From CAZNYN01 sp964577295 (GTDB lineage Bacteria; Synergistota; Synergistia; Synergistales; Synergistaceae), in NCBI GenBank assembly GCA_964577295.1, contig CAZNYN010000015.1, positions 1 through 40,355 of the forward strand: a DNA stretch of 40,355 nt, written 5' to 3'. Shown one piece after another: positions 8,351 through 16,822 of this stretch (within the stretch, counting starts at the first letter, position 1; each line of letters begins with the position of its first letter). A program made the translations under genes and the position numbers. The notes under the pieces are model-generated. The model was not told where the DNA came from, searched no databases, and saw only the letters and a list, made by a program, of their open reading frames with translations.

Positions 8351-10072
8351 TTAGTGATCCTTGCGCTTGAGCAGAAGCTTCAGAGGCTTCTGTACGCCTT
8401 TGGCGGGAACAGTCACAGGTTCGCAGGATGAGTCGGATTTTTCCGCGCTGTTTCCTTCCGCGGGAGCAGCTGCTTTTTCGTCTTCCTTGCGGTAGAGCAC
8501 CTGAACAGATTTTGACCCGTCGCGGTAGATTGTGATTCCTTTGCAGCCCTGCTTCCATGCGAGTTTGTAGGAATCAAGAACATCCTTAACCGTGCATTCG
8601 TGAGGCAGGTTTATTGTCTTGGAAACGGCCAGGTCAGTATATTTCTGGAAAGCTCCCTGAGCGCGGACGTGGGCGAGAGGCGCGACATCGTGCGATGTAA
8701 CGAATACAGAACGAACGATGCTGCTGGGGAGCTCATTTTTCAGAGCTTCGGCATAGTAGCGGTTCGCCTGCTTCATAACGACCTTTGAACCGTCAAACTG
8801 AGTGCGCACGCGTGTGTGCTCCAAAGCGAAGAGCGGCTCTATACCGGAAGAGCAGTCGGCAAGAAGCGCGATTGTTCCCGTAGGAGCTATGCAGGTCAAA
8901 GTAGCGTTGCGGCGTCCCAGGTGCTCAAGGTCTTTTGGAATGCCCTTTTCTTTGCCGAGTTCGACGGAGGTCTCAACGGCGGTATCCCTTACTGTCTTCA
9001 TAATGTTTTCCGCAAGTTCGAGAGCTTCGGGGCTGTCATAAGGGATAAGAAGCTGGAAGAGCAGGTCGGCCCATCCCATAATTCCGAGCCCTATCTTGCG
9101 CGTATGTGTAACTGCTTCCGCTATCTCGGGCAGAGGGTAGTGGTTGACGTCTATTACGCTGTCGAGGAAGCGCGTGGCTGTGGCGGCGACTTCTTTTAAA
9201 AGCTTAAAGTCGAATTTGCCGTCTTTAACCATCCTTGCCAGATTTATAGAGCCTAAATTGCAAGCTTCGTTCGGATAAAGAGGGGACTCTCCGCACGGAT
9301 TTGTGCTCATCAGCTCTCCGAGATTCGGTGTTGTGTTGCCCCTGTTTATCGCATCCAGGAATATTATCCCAGGGTCGCCCGTGCGCCATGCGCAGTCGGC
9401 TATATCAAGGAGCAGCTTAGCCTCTTCTCCGTTTGGAGCGGCTTCGGCTCTCTTCATAAAATCGTCAAAGATACCGACTGAAATATTAAAGTTGGCTATC
9501 GTGCCGTCTTTGTCCTTGCAGTGTATAAATTCGCGTATATCCGGGTGGTCTATGTTCAGGATGCCCATATTGGCTCCGCGTCTCATGCCGCCCTGCTGCA
9601 CTGTCTCCGTTGCCTTGTCAAAGAGACCCATGAAAGAGATGGGGCCCGATGCGCGCCCGTTTGTGCTCTTAACCTTTGAGCCTGCGCTGCGCAGATTTGA
9701 GAAGTTGAAACCGGTTCCGCCGCCGCTCTTGTGTATGAGCATCTGTTTGCGTATCGCTTCGCAGATACTCTCCATTGAATCTTCTATTCCTATGACAAAG
9801 CACGCCGCAAGCTGACCGTGAGGCGCAGGACGCCCGGCGTTCATTATTGTAGGGCTGTTAGGAAGGAAGAGCAGTTTTGCCATAACCTCGTAATATTCGT
9901 CAGCCCATTTGTACTGAAGCGGAGTTGTCGCCTCTGCCGATGCTATGCAGTTGGCTATGCGAAGAAGCATCTGCTCCGCATTCTCTGCCGGGAGTCCGTT
10001 CTCATCTTTCCAGAAGTAACGGTCTTTCAGAATATCTTGAGCAGATTTATTAAATGAAGGTTTGAGTATCAT
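8351..10072 (-). CDS. nrdJ: Adenosylcobalamin-dependent (class II) ribonucleotide reductase
   Basis: A 573-residue class II ribonucleotide reductase, reducing ribonucleotides to deoxyribonucleotides with an adenosylcobalamin-derived radical. The ten-stranded barrel residues are present: the first redox Cys in GQLAACFVIG, the N-x-C-x-E radical site in NPCGESPLYP, and the partner Cys in EACNLGSINL. HKSGGGTGFNFSNLR and MRRGANMGIL are also typical. The start is supported by GGAGGAG eight bases before the ATG. The protein is short. Many NrdJ proteins run to 700-850 residues with a C-terminal Cys pair or a TSCPD domain that passes electrons to the active site. Here the barrel is followed by about 50 low-complexity residues (EDEKAAAPAEGNSAEK) with one Cys, and then the stop. 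The missing module may be encoded elsewhere. Dependence on B12 links it to the large corrin operon. Confidence 0.95.
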   Translation of the reverse strand: MILKPSFNKSAQDILKDRYFWKDENGLPAENAEQMLLRIANCIASAEATTPLQYKWADEYYEVMAKLLFLPNSPTIMNAGRPAPHGQLAACFVIGIEDSMESICEAIRKQMLIHKSGGGTGFNFSNLRSAGSKVKSTNGRASGPISFMGLFDKATETVQQGGMRRGANMGILNIDHPDIREFIHCKDKDGTIANFNISVGIFDDFMKRAEAAPNGEEAKLLLDIADCAWRTGDPGIIFLDAINRGNTTPNLGELMSTNPCGESPLYPNEACNLGSINLARMVKDGKFDFKLLKEVAATATRFLDSVIDVNHYPLPEIAEAVTHTRKIGLGIMGWADLLFQLLIPYDSPEALELAENIMKTVRDTAVETSVELGKEKGIPKDLEHLGRRNATLTCIAPTGTIALLADCSSGIEPLFALEHTRVRTQFDGSKVVMKQANRYYAEALKNELPSSIVRSVFVTSHDVAPLAHVRAQGAFQKYTDLAVSKTINLPHECTVKDVLDSYKLAWKQGCKGITIYRDGSKSVQVLYRKEDEKAAAPAEGNSAEKSDSSCEPVTVPAKGVQKPLKLLLKRKDH

Positions 10073-10181
10073 ATAAAGCGCTCCTCCTTATAAGGGCAAA
10101 AAAATTCATGGCAAAAATTGTTTTTCCTATCGCCATGCAGACATATATTATCCAATATTCCCGATTCTGTAAAGGGTATAG

Positions 10182-10227
10182 ACACTATATATATCATATA
10201 GTTGTTCGCAAACACTGTATATTGTGT
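10182..10227 (-). promoter_or_regulatory. Pair of NrdR-like boxes upstream of nrdJ
   Basis: Two 16-bp sites occur 30 bp apart, start to start, about 110-155 bp upstream of nrdJ: ACACTATATATATCAT (10182-10197) and ACACTGTATATTGTGT (10212-10227). The NrdR consensus is near acaCwAtATaTwGtgt; by eye they match about 13 and 15 of 16 positions. NrdR normally binds two such boxes about three helical turns apart and represses ribonucleotide reductase genes when dATP is plentiful. On the nrdJ strand a possible -35 TTGCGA and -10 TATAGT overlap the boxes, as expected for a repressor site. Confidence 0.75.
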
Positions 10228-10236
10228 GCTTATCTT

Positions 10237-10255
10237 TGTGGATATATGTGGACAA
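10237..10255. promoter_or_regulatory. Two DnaA-box-like sites near the nrdJ promoter
   Basis: TGTGGATAT (10237-10245) and TGTGGACAA (10247-10255) each differ by one base from the DnaA-box reverse complement TGTGGATAA and lie in the same orientation. A weaker AGTGGATAT is near 10319-10327. DnaA control of ribonucleotide reductase is known for E. coli nrdAB. Here it is only suggested by sequence. Confidence 0.35.
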
Positions 10256-10376
10256 CGTATTTGTGAAAAATTATCTTATTGCGCTTAAACATTGGCAGGT
10301 ACAAGTTTTATGAAAAAAGTGGATATGTTTATAAGTTTTTTTGATATATAAAAGAGGCGACAAAAAATTTTTCAGC

Positions 10377-10402
10377 AAAAAAAATGCCCCTAAAGGGGCA
10401 TT
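10377..10402 (-). terminator. Intrinsic terminator of trkA-trkH
   Basis: AATGCCCC (10383-10390), a 4-base loop and GGGGCATT (10395-10402) form a stem that on the reverse strand is followed by an uninterrupted run of eight T residues (10377-10384 read in reverse). It lies about 40 bp after the trkH stop codon. Confidence 0.9.
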
Positions 10403-10439
10403 CGGATATCTGTTAATCAATGAAGAGTGTGTGTGCTTT

Positions 10440-11891
10440 TTATCTCTTCCATGCGTCTTTTGTAAAGAGCACGAGAACAGTATAGAGTTCGAGGCGTCCT
10501 GCCAGCATGCAGAAGGTATAGATCCACTTAGCCGCGAAGTGCTCTCCTGCGAAATTATTTACAGGCCCGACATTTCCGAGCCCGGGGCCGACATTTCCAA
10601 GAGTTGCCGCTACTGCCGTAATTGAGGTCAGTATGTCATCTCCCGTAGCCGCCACTCCCACCGATGCGGCAAAAAATATAAGCATGTAAAGGGCGACAAA
10701 GGTGGTGGCGGAATGCACCATCTTTGCATTGACGGAATGGCTGCCTATTCTTACAGGAACAGTGGCGTGGGGATGAATACAGCGCTTAAGCTCCGCCGAT
10801 ATCTGCTTCAGCAAAACTTGAATTCTTACGCACTTAACGGCTCCAGATGTGGAACCGGCGCATCCTCCCAGTATCATCAGCAGAACAAGCAGAAGCTGTG
10901 TGAAGGGAGGCCACAGAGAGTAGTCTGCCGTGACAAATCCGGTTGTCGTCATAAGGCTTACCACCTGAAAAGCGGCAAAGCGCAGTGCGTCGGCGACAGT
11001 TGAGTATATGCCGTTAAAATATATAAACGCCGCAATGGCAAAAGATGCGAGCAGAGTTACCTTTGCGTAAAATTTAAATTCCGGGTCTTTGTATGGTGTG
11101 AGATTTTTTTTCATTATGAACAGGAAGTGCAGGTTGAAGTTTGCTCCCGAGAGGAACATAACGAGAGTCAAAACCCAGTCAAACCATGCGGAATTATACT
11201 CCCCGACACTGCCGTTTTTTGGAGAGAAGCCTCCCGTGGACACTGCTGTGAAGGTGTGGGATATAGATTCGTAAAGGTTCATGCCTCCGCACATCAAAAG
11301 CAGCACTCCCAGGACAGTGAGCCCCATATATACCTGCCAGAGCATTGTCGCCATATCCTGTATTCGGGGGCTTATTTTCTCAAGCACGGGCCCGGGGGAT
11401 TCGGCTTTGAAAAGGTTTGTCATTGTGACTCCGAGCATCGGAAGCAGAGCTATGGTGAGAACAACTATTCCCATTCCTCCCAGCCATTGAGTCTGAGCTC
11501 TCCACATGAGAATGCCGCGCGGATTTGCCGCTATGTCCTTGATAATTGTCGCTCCCGTTGTAGTGAAGCCAGACATTGCTTCAAAGTAAGCATCGGTAAA
11601 GGATGTTATATATCCTCCGAAAAGATAAGGCAGACTTCCCTGCAGCGACGCGAATACCCATGCCAGAGTAACTGCGGCAAATGCCTCTCTGGTTCCCATA
11701 TCCTGAGGTTTTGCTCCCTTACCTGCATAGAAGAGCAGGCCGGACATAACGAATCCCACTCCTATCGACAGGACAAAGGAGTTAGAATCGCCTGTTCCGT
11801 CCTTCAGAGCCCAAAAGAGGGGAAAGAGCATGCTGCATGATATGACAACGGATATAAGCGCCAGAAATCGGAAAACTATTTTAAATCTCAT
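10440..11891 (-). CDS. trkH: Trk-type potassium uptake channel subunit TrkH
   Basis: A 483-residue integral membrane protein of the TrkH/KtrB superfamily, the K+-conducting subunit in the inner membrane. The four selectivity-filter loops are visible in order: MSGFTTTGATI, FTAVSTGGFSPKN, SLMTTTGFVTADY and ATLGNVGPGLGNVGP. RAQTQWLGGMGIVVL after the first pore helix is also characteristic. The length is normal. Its ATG overlaps the trkA stop codon by four bases (11888-11891), so translation is coupled to that of its regulatory subunit. Residues CIHPHATVPVRIGS form the usual cytosolic loop near residue 370. Confidence 0.95.
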   Translation of the reverse strand: MRFKIVFRFLALISVVISCSMLFPLFWALKDGTGDSNSFVLSIGVGFVMSGLLFYAGKGAKPQDMGTREAFAAVTLAWVFASLQGSLPYLFGGYITSFTDAYFEAMSGFTTTGATIIKDIAANPRGILMWRAQTQWLGGMGIVVLTIALLPMLGVTMTNLFKAESPGPVLEKISPRIQDMATMLWQVYMGLTVLGVLLLMCGGMNLYESISHTFTAVSTGGFSPKNGSVGEYNSAWFDWVLTLVMFLSGANFNLHFLFIMKKNLTPYKDPEFKFYAKVTLLASFAIAAFIYFNGIYSTVADALRFAAFQVVSLMTTTGFVTADYSLWPPFTQLLLVLLMILGGCAGSTSGAVKCVRIQVLLKQISAELKRCIHPHATVPVRIGSHSVNAKMVHSATTFVALYMLIFFAASVGVAATGDDILTSITAVAATLGNVGPGLGNVGPVNNFAGEHFAAKWIYTFCMLAGRLELYTVLVLFTKDAWKR

Positions 11892-13261
11892 TGGTGATGC
11901 TCGCCGAGTATGCGCATAACAGCGGGCATTGCCTCTGTCGAAGCAAAGATGGCAATTTTATCTCCCGCTCCCAAGACTGTGGTTCCCGTAGGTATGAAAA
12001 GCTCCTTATTTCTCTCAAGCAGCCCTATTACGGAGCCTGCCGGCATCTTTAGGTCTGCAAGCTTCTGCCCGGCTGCTGATGAGTCGGCAGACAGTGTTAT
12101 TTCGAGTGCTTCCGCGCTTATCTCCTCAAGCACTGTTAATACTTTTGAAGAACCGGGGTATCTGACACTTTTTATTATGACGTCGGCAAGAGTCTGGTTT
12201 CTGTTTACAATTGCGTCAACCGGGATGTGGCTTGTCATACCGAGGTAATTTGAGCGTTTTACGACAGAGATGCTCTTGGATGCTCCCATGGTCTTTCCGA
12301 GCACGGCGAGCATAAGATTTTTTTCATCCTGGTCTGTTGCCGCAACAAAGCCGTCCGCAAGCTCTATGCCTTCCGAAGAGAGAAGAGCCGCGTCCGATCC
12401 GTCCCCGCATATTACAAGGGCCTGAGGAATTTCGGCTGCTATTCTTTCGCTCTTTACTTTATCTTCTTCAAAAATGCGGACATCTATGCCAGGTGATCTT
12501 GATATCAGCCTGCGTGCAGTCTGGAAGCCTATCTTGCCGCCTCCTATGATAAAAACCCTTTTGAGCTTTTTGCGCAGTGAGGGCTGGAATATCGCTTCCA
12601 TATCATGTACCTGGTTTCTGTAGCACATTGTGTAGCAGATGTCGCCTGTTTCAAGCACATCGTTGGCCTTCGGGACAAAACTTCTCTCTCCGCGCTTGAT
12701 GCAGACAATAAGAGTTATAAGGTCGGGATTCTGTTTACGGACTTCAAAGAGGGGAAGTCCTCTTACGGGAGAGTCGTTAGCCATCCTAAAGACGTAAATT
12801 CCGGCCTTTCCTCCCGCTATCTCTGTAGCGTGCATGGCTCCTCTGACTTCAAGGAGCTCTTCTATCTCTTTCGCTACGGAGCGTTCGGGAGATATGAGCA
12901 TATCTATGCCTAAATCATTGGCCCATCTTTCGTTGTCTGTAAATTCAAGTCCGACTGCTCTGGCTATGACATGAGGAACGCCCATTCTCTTTGCAATCCA
13001 GCACGCCATAATGTTGACTTCATCCTTGTTGGTGCAGGCTATGAGCATGGAGGTATCATCATTGTCGGCTGTTATGCCTGCTTTAGCGAGTATACTTGGT
13101 CTTGCCGCGTTTCCTTTGACCATGATAACATCAAGGTCGTTTTCCACCCTGGCCGCTCTGTTGTCATCTTCTTCAACTATGACAATGTCGTGTCCGTCAT
13201 CCGATAAATTCTTAGCAACGCTGGAGCCAACTTCTCCCGCTCCAACTATGACGATTCGCAA
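11888..13261 (-). CDS. trkA: Trk potassium uptake regulatory subunit TrkA
   Basis: A 457-residue cytosolic gating subunit with two tandem RCK units. Each has a Rossmann NAD-binding domain (IVGAGEVGSSVAKNL at residue 4, FIIGGGKIGFQTARRL near residue 230) followed by a TrkA_C domain (after about residues 140 and 370). It binds nucleotides and controls K+ flow through TrkH. The start is a TTG at 13261 with AAGGTGG seven bases upstream; the glycine-rich strand begins immediately, so no upstream start is needed. It is the first gene of a two-gene unit with trkH and has its own promoter, separate from the corrin operon that ends just upstream. Confidence 0.94.
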   Translation of the reverse strand: MRIVIVGAGEVGSSVAKNLSDDGHDIVIVEEDDNRAARVENDLDVIMVKGNAARPSILAKAGITADNDDTSMLIACTNKDEVNIMACWIAKRMGVPHVIARAVGLEFTDNERWANDLGIDMLISPERSVAKEIEELLEVRGAMHATEIAGGKAGIYVFRMANDSPVRGLPLFEVRKQNPDLITLIVCIKRGERSFVPKANDVLETGDICYTMCYRNQVHDMEAIFQPSLRKKLKRVFIIGGGKIGFQTARRLISRSPGIDVRIFEEDKVKSERIAAEIPQALVICGDGSDAALLSSEGIELADGFVAATDQDEKNLMLAVLGKTMGASKSISVVKRSNYLGMTSHIPVDAIVNRNQTLADVIIKSVRYPGSSKVLTVLEEISAEALEITLSADSSAAGQKLADLKMPAGSVIGLLERNKELFIPTGTTVLGAGDKIAIFASTEAMPAVMRILGEHHQ

Positions 13262-13313
13262 TATTATTCCACCTTCCGGGAGGATTAAAAATATTATTGT
13301 ACCGCTTGCAAGA

Positions 13314-13342
13314 AGTATATGGTATCACAGCGCCGAGGTCAA
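13314..13342 (-). promoter_or_regulatory. Sigma-70-type promoter for trkA-trkH
   Basis: On the reverse strand TTGACC (13337-13342) and TATACT (13314-13319) are separated by exactly 17 bases, each differing from consensus by one base. The trkA start lies about 50 bp downstream of the -10 box. Confidence 0.7.
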
Positions 13343-13372
13343 ATTGTAAAAATTTTGGAGAGAGGTTTGCGG

Positions 13373-13409
13373 AAAATCGGGAAAGAGCTTTTAGCTCCTC
13401 CCCGATTTT
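13373..13409 (-). terminator. Terminator hairpin at the end of the corrin operon
   Basis: AAAATCGGG and GAGCT pair with AGCTC and CCCGATTTT across a short mismatched stretch, forming a long stem that begins inside the last codons of cbiA. On the reverse strand it ends in TTTTCC, so the T-run is short. Its position between the operon end and the trkA promoter supports a terminator role. Confidence 0.6.
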
Positions 13410-14785
13410 GAGTATTTTTCACAGTTTAAGACAAAATTCCGCGCGAGCTGCGGATTTCCTGCCAGGTGCATGTGCAGATAGGAGGCAAGTATGGAGTCTT
13501 TTGCGTAACCTGCCTTGTACTCTTCTCCCGTTCGCGTTTTTTTGAAGAGGAAGGAGTGAGGAAATGTGTCTTTATCGTCCGGAACAGATGAGGAAAAGTG
13601 AAATTCATGTCCTCTTATGAGAGTTCCTTTTTTGCAGATGACGTTGTCGTCAAGGGCCTCCGCCTCAACATAGCCGACAGTTCTGAGCTTGCCGTTCATT
13701 TGGCATAATGCGGGAACTATACCGACCATCTCATGTTTTATTCCGTCAAAATCGGTTATGCTCTGCGTCAGGTACATAAACCCTCCGCATTCCGCATATA
13801 TTGGCATGTTTTTGAGTGCCGCGTCCGATATTGCCCTTTTCATTGAAGTGTTGGAGGAGAGCTCTTCCGCGAACATTTCGGGAAATCCTCCGCCGAAGAT
13901 AAGCCCGTCGGCATGGGGAAGCTCCTTATCGTGAAGAGGGCTGAAAAATACTATCTCGGCTCCTGCTCTTTCAAGCTCCCTCAGACTTTCCGGGTAGTAG
14001 AATGAGAAGGCTTCATCCTTGGCTGCAGCTATCCTTACTTTAGCTTCGCTCTTTTCTTCTCCGAAGGGAGATATTTCAAAAGGTTCAGCCCCTGCAGCAA
14101 GTTCTGTTATTTTATCAAGGTCAATATTTTTCTCGATCTCTTTTTCAATTTCGGCAAAAAGTTCTTTGTCGGAGTTCTCTTCGGCAGGCAGAAGTCCCAG
14201 ATGGCGTTCCGGTATTTTGAAGCTTTCGCTGCGGAATATCGTCCCAACGACAGGAATTCCTATTTTCGCCATGGCCTCGCAGATAATGTTTTTATGATTT
14301 TCGGAGCCAATCCTGTTCAGTATAACTCCGCACAGATTAACCTCTTTATCATAGTCTCGAAAGCCTGCCGCTATTGCCGCCGCGCTCTCTCCCATGGATT
14401 TAGCGTCTATAACGAGCAGAACGGGGGCGTGAAGCAGTTTCGCTATTTGAGCCGTGCTGCTTATGCCTCCTCTGCCTCCGTCGTAAAGTCCCATTACTCC
14501 CTCTATCACGGATATTTCCGCCTTTGACGCGCTCTCGGCAAAGATTTTTTTCATAGTCTCTTCGCCGGTCAGCCATGTGTCGAGGTTGTGAGACGTCCGC
14601 CCCGCTGCCGCAGTGTGGTATCCCGGGTCTATGTAGTCAGGCCCTATCTTATAGGACTGCACCGCGATTCCGCGCTTCTTAAATGCGGCAAGGAGTCCGC
14701 AGGTGATTGTCGTCTTGCCCGAACCGCTGGAGGATGCCGCTATTAGGATTCTGGGAGGGTTGATGCTTACCGTGGATTTCGTCAT
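13391..14785 (-). CDS. cbiA: Cobyrinic acid a,c-diamide synthase
   Basis: A 464-residue glutamine-dependent amidotransferase that amidates the a and c side chains of (cob)yrinic acid, using ATP. The N-terminal P-loop is AASSSGSGKTTITCG (about residues 16-30), followed by SYKIGPDYIDPGYH and the family pattern HNLDTWL. The C-terminal class I glutaminase domain has the nucleophile Cys in YAECGGFMYL and the His in ASYLHMHLAGNP. It is the last gene of the riboswitch-led operon and overlaps cbiP by four bases. The product is the substrate of CobO and CbiP. The homologue CobB acts on the hydrogenobyrinate form; the anaerobic context favours CbiA. Confidence 0.95.
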   Translation of the reverse strand: MTKSTVSINPPRILIAASSSGSGKTTITCGLLAAFKKRGIAVQSYKIGPDYIDPGYHTAAAGRTSHNLDTWLTGEETMKKIFAESASKAEISVIEGVMGLYDGGRGGISSTAQIAKLLHAPVLLVIDAKSMGESAAAIAAGFRDYDKEVNLCGVILNRIGSENHKNIICEAMAKIGIPVVGTIFRSESFKIPERHLGLLPAEENSDKELFAEIEKEIEKNIDLDKITELAAGAEPFEISPFGEEKSEAKVRIAAAKDEAFSFYYPESLRELERAGAEIVFFSPLHDKELPHADGLIFGGGFPEMFAEELSSNTSMKRAISDAALKNMPIYAECGGFMYLTQSITDFDGIKHEMVGIVPALCQMNGKLRTVGYVEAEALDDNVICKKGTLIRGHEFHFSSSVPDDKDTFPHSFLFKKTRTGEEYKAGYAKDSILASYLHMHLAGNPQLARNFVLNCEKYSKSGRS

Positions 14786-16290
14786 TTTTTTACGAGTCCC
14801 ATAATATCTTCTGTTATATATCTCATATCAAGATTTTTGAGAGCTTCCCCTGCGAGAATATCGTATGCTTCTTCTTTTGCTTTTGTCGTGTCAAATGGCT
14901 CTCTTGTCTCAAGTCCTTTGGCCCTGCGCAGCCTGTTCAGGCACTCATTTCTGAAAATATCGTTGTGAAAAGCGTTGTGCAGATATGTTCCGGCGGACTT
15001 GAGCTCCGAGTCCGCTGCTCCGTCAATTTTCCCGTCCAATTCAAAGAGAGGGGAGAAGGAGTCTTTTTCCTCTGTGAAAGTTGTCTCTCCGAAGTGTATC
15101 TCGTAGCCTTCGACATTGATATCTTTTGCGAAGGAGCTGTGTATAATCCTGCCTATGCGCTTCTTTGTCACTTTTTCGTCGGCGAAGGATGTGTTTACAG
15201 GCAGAAGTCCCAGTCCGTCTATTTCAGCCAGTCTATCATTGTCGCGAAACTCGCCGTCATAGATTTTGCGTCCCATCATCTGATAGCCGCCGCAAAGACC
15301 GAAGACAGTTCCTCCTTCTTGGCTGAAATTCTTTATCTTGTCGGCAAGTCCTGAATCCCAAAGGTGCTTCATGTCAAGCACTGTGCTCTTTGTGCCGGGC
15401 AGGATAACCGCGTCCAGTAAGGTGAAGTCGGTGGCTTCTGTCACCTCGCAGAGCGATACGTCCGGCTCAAAGCGGAAGGCCTCCATGTCCGTGTGGTTCG
15501 AGACTCGCGGAAATTTTACAACACCTATTCTGAGCTTTCCTCTTCCTTCCGAAGCGCCGCGCATCCAGTTGATGCTCATAACATCCTCGCCCTCTATTAC
15601 CACATCATTGAGCCAAGGCATTACTCCGACGACTTTGACTCCTGTCTTTTCTTCCGTGAATTTCACTGCGTCCTCAAAGAGGGATATGTCTCCGCGGAAT
15701 TTGTTGAAGATTATCCCTTTGACTCTATTTCTGTCCTCTCCGAGAAGCTCCAATGTGCCTACGACGGATGCAATCGCTCCGCCCCTGTCTACGTCAGCAA
15801 CGAGCAGGACAGGAATATCAGCCTCGCGTGCGACTCTCATATTGACTATTTCAGCCGCGTTTAAGTTCACCTCTGCCGGACTGCCCGCCCCTTCGGAGAC
15901 TATGAGGTCAAAGTGCTCTTCTATGTGTGAAAGTGCGGCTCTCAGAGCTTTCAGCCCTTCTGTCATGGTAAAGTTTCTGTAATAATTTTTGTCGCACGGA
16001 GCGTCAAAGACTTTTCCCATAAGGACTATCTCGGAAGACGTGTCCTTGCGCGGCTTCAGCAGTATTGGGTTCATAAAGACCTCCGGCGCAAGCCTCGCGG
16101 CCTCCGCCTGAACTCCCTGAGCACGTCCCATCTCAAGTCCGTCAGATGTCACGCACGAATTGTTCGACATATTCTGTGATTTGAAGGGGCAGACTTTGTA
16201 TCCCATATCGGAAAATATCCGGCATAGCGCTGTGACGATAAAGCTCTTGCCGCTGTCGCTGCTTGTCCCTTGTACCATTATTCCTCTCAT
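14782..16290 (-). CDS. cbiP: Cobyric acid synthase
   Basis: A 502-residue glutamine-dependent amidotransferase that adds the b, d, e and g amides to adenosylcobyrinic acid diamide to give adenosylcobyric acid. The N-terminal dethiobiotin-synthetase-like domain starts MRGIMVQGTSSDSGKS, with LLVADVDRGGAIASVVGT. The C-terminal GATase domain has ILPGTKSTVLDM, the nucleophile Cys in FGLCGGYQMMG, and the His in GYEIHFGET and TYLHNAFHND. I set the start at the ATG at 16290 because AGGAG lies eight bases upstream; a GTG at 16299 would overlap that site. Its stop overlaps the cbiA start by four bases, and it starts 21 bp after cobO. Confidence 0.95.
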   Translation of the reverse strand: MRGIMVQGTSSDSGKSFIVTALCRIFSDMGYKVCPFKSQNMSNNSCVTSDGLEMGRAQGVQAEAARLAPEVFMNPILLKPRKDTSSEIVLMGKVFDAPCDKNYYRNFTMTEGLKALRAALSHIEEHFDLIVSEGAGSPAEVNLNAAEIVNMRVAREADIPVLLVADVDRGGAIASVVGTLELLGEDRNRVKGIIFNKFRGDISLFEDAVKFTEEKTGVKVVGVMPWLNDVVIEGEDVMSINWMRGASEGRGKLRIGVVKFPRVSNHTDMEAFRFEPDVSLCEVTEATDFTLLDAVILPGTKSTVLDMKHLWDSGLADKIKNFSQEGGTVFGLCGGYQMMGRKIYDGEFRDNDRLAEIDGLGLLPVNTSFADEKVTKKRIGRIIHSSFAKDINVEGYEIHFGETTFTEEKDSFSPLFELDGKIDGAADSELKSAGTYLHNAFHNDIFRNECLNRLRRAKGLETREPFDTTKAKEEAYDILAGEALKNLDMRYITEDIMGLVKK

Positions 16291-16311
16291 GGGAACCACT
16301 CCTATATTGCT

Positions 16312-16806
16312 CTAATATTCAATTCCCTCTCGCGCTTTAAGCCCGTCTTTAAAATAGTGTTTGATAGGTTCCATAGATGTGACAAGGTCGGCCGCCTCTA
16401 TAAGTTCGTTGGGAGCGTCCCGTCCCGTCATGATTATCTCCGTACCGTGAGGGCGCAGCTCTGTTATCTCAAGCGCTTCTTCCGTCGAGACGCACCCGCG
16501 TCTGATTGCTGCCATAATTTCATCCAGCACCAAGATACCTGGCTCTTCGTCCGCCAGAATCTCTTTTATCTTTGTGACGAGAGGGCAAGGAGATTGGCAG
16601 GGATCGCTTCCGCGTCCGCAGCCGCACTTTATTATAGGCAGACCTATTCTTTCCGCCTCAATATGTTCACCGCACGTCTGTCCCTTTTGAAACTGAAAGA
16701 CAAATACGGACATGTCATGGCCCAAGGCGCGGAAACAGAGGCCCAATGCCGCCGTAGTCTTGCCCTTGCCATTGCCTGTATAAATCTGAACTTTGCCCTC
16801 TTTCAT
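16312..16806 (-). CDS. cobO: Cob(I)alamin / corrinoid adenosyltransferase (CobO/BtuR type)
   Basis: A 164-residue cytosolic enzyme that transfers the adenosyl group of ATP to the reduced cobalt of corrinoids. The P-loop GNGKGKTTAALGL (about residues 11-23) follows the opening strand KVQIYTG. ILVLDEIMAAI and the ending TGRDAPNELIEAADLVTSM are typical of the CobA/CobO/BtuR family. The length is a little below the usual 175-200 residues because the N-terminal arm is short. A Cys-rich insertion (CGCGRGSDPCQSPCP) near residues 62-76 is unusual and might bind a metal or be structural. It lies between hemL and cbiP, which matches its place in the pathway. AGGTGAGGG precedes the ATG. Confidence 0.94.
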   Translation of the reverse strand: MKEGKVQIYTGNGKGKTTAALGLCFRALGHDMSVFVFQFQKGQTCGEHIEAERIGLPIIKCGCGRGSDPCQSPCPLVTKIKEILADEEPGILVLDEIMAAIRRGCVSTEEALEITELRPHGTEIIMTGRDAPNELIEAADLVTSMEPIKHYFKDGLKAREGIEY

Positions 16807-16822
16807 GCCCTCACCTCGGAAA

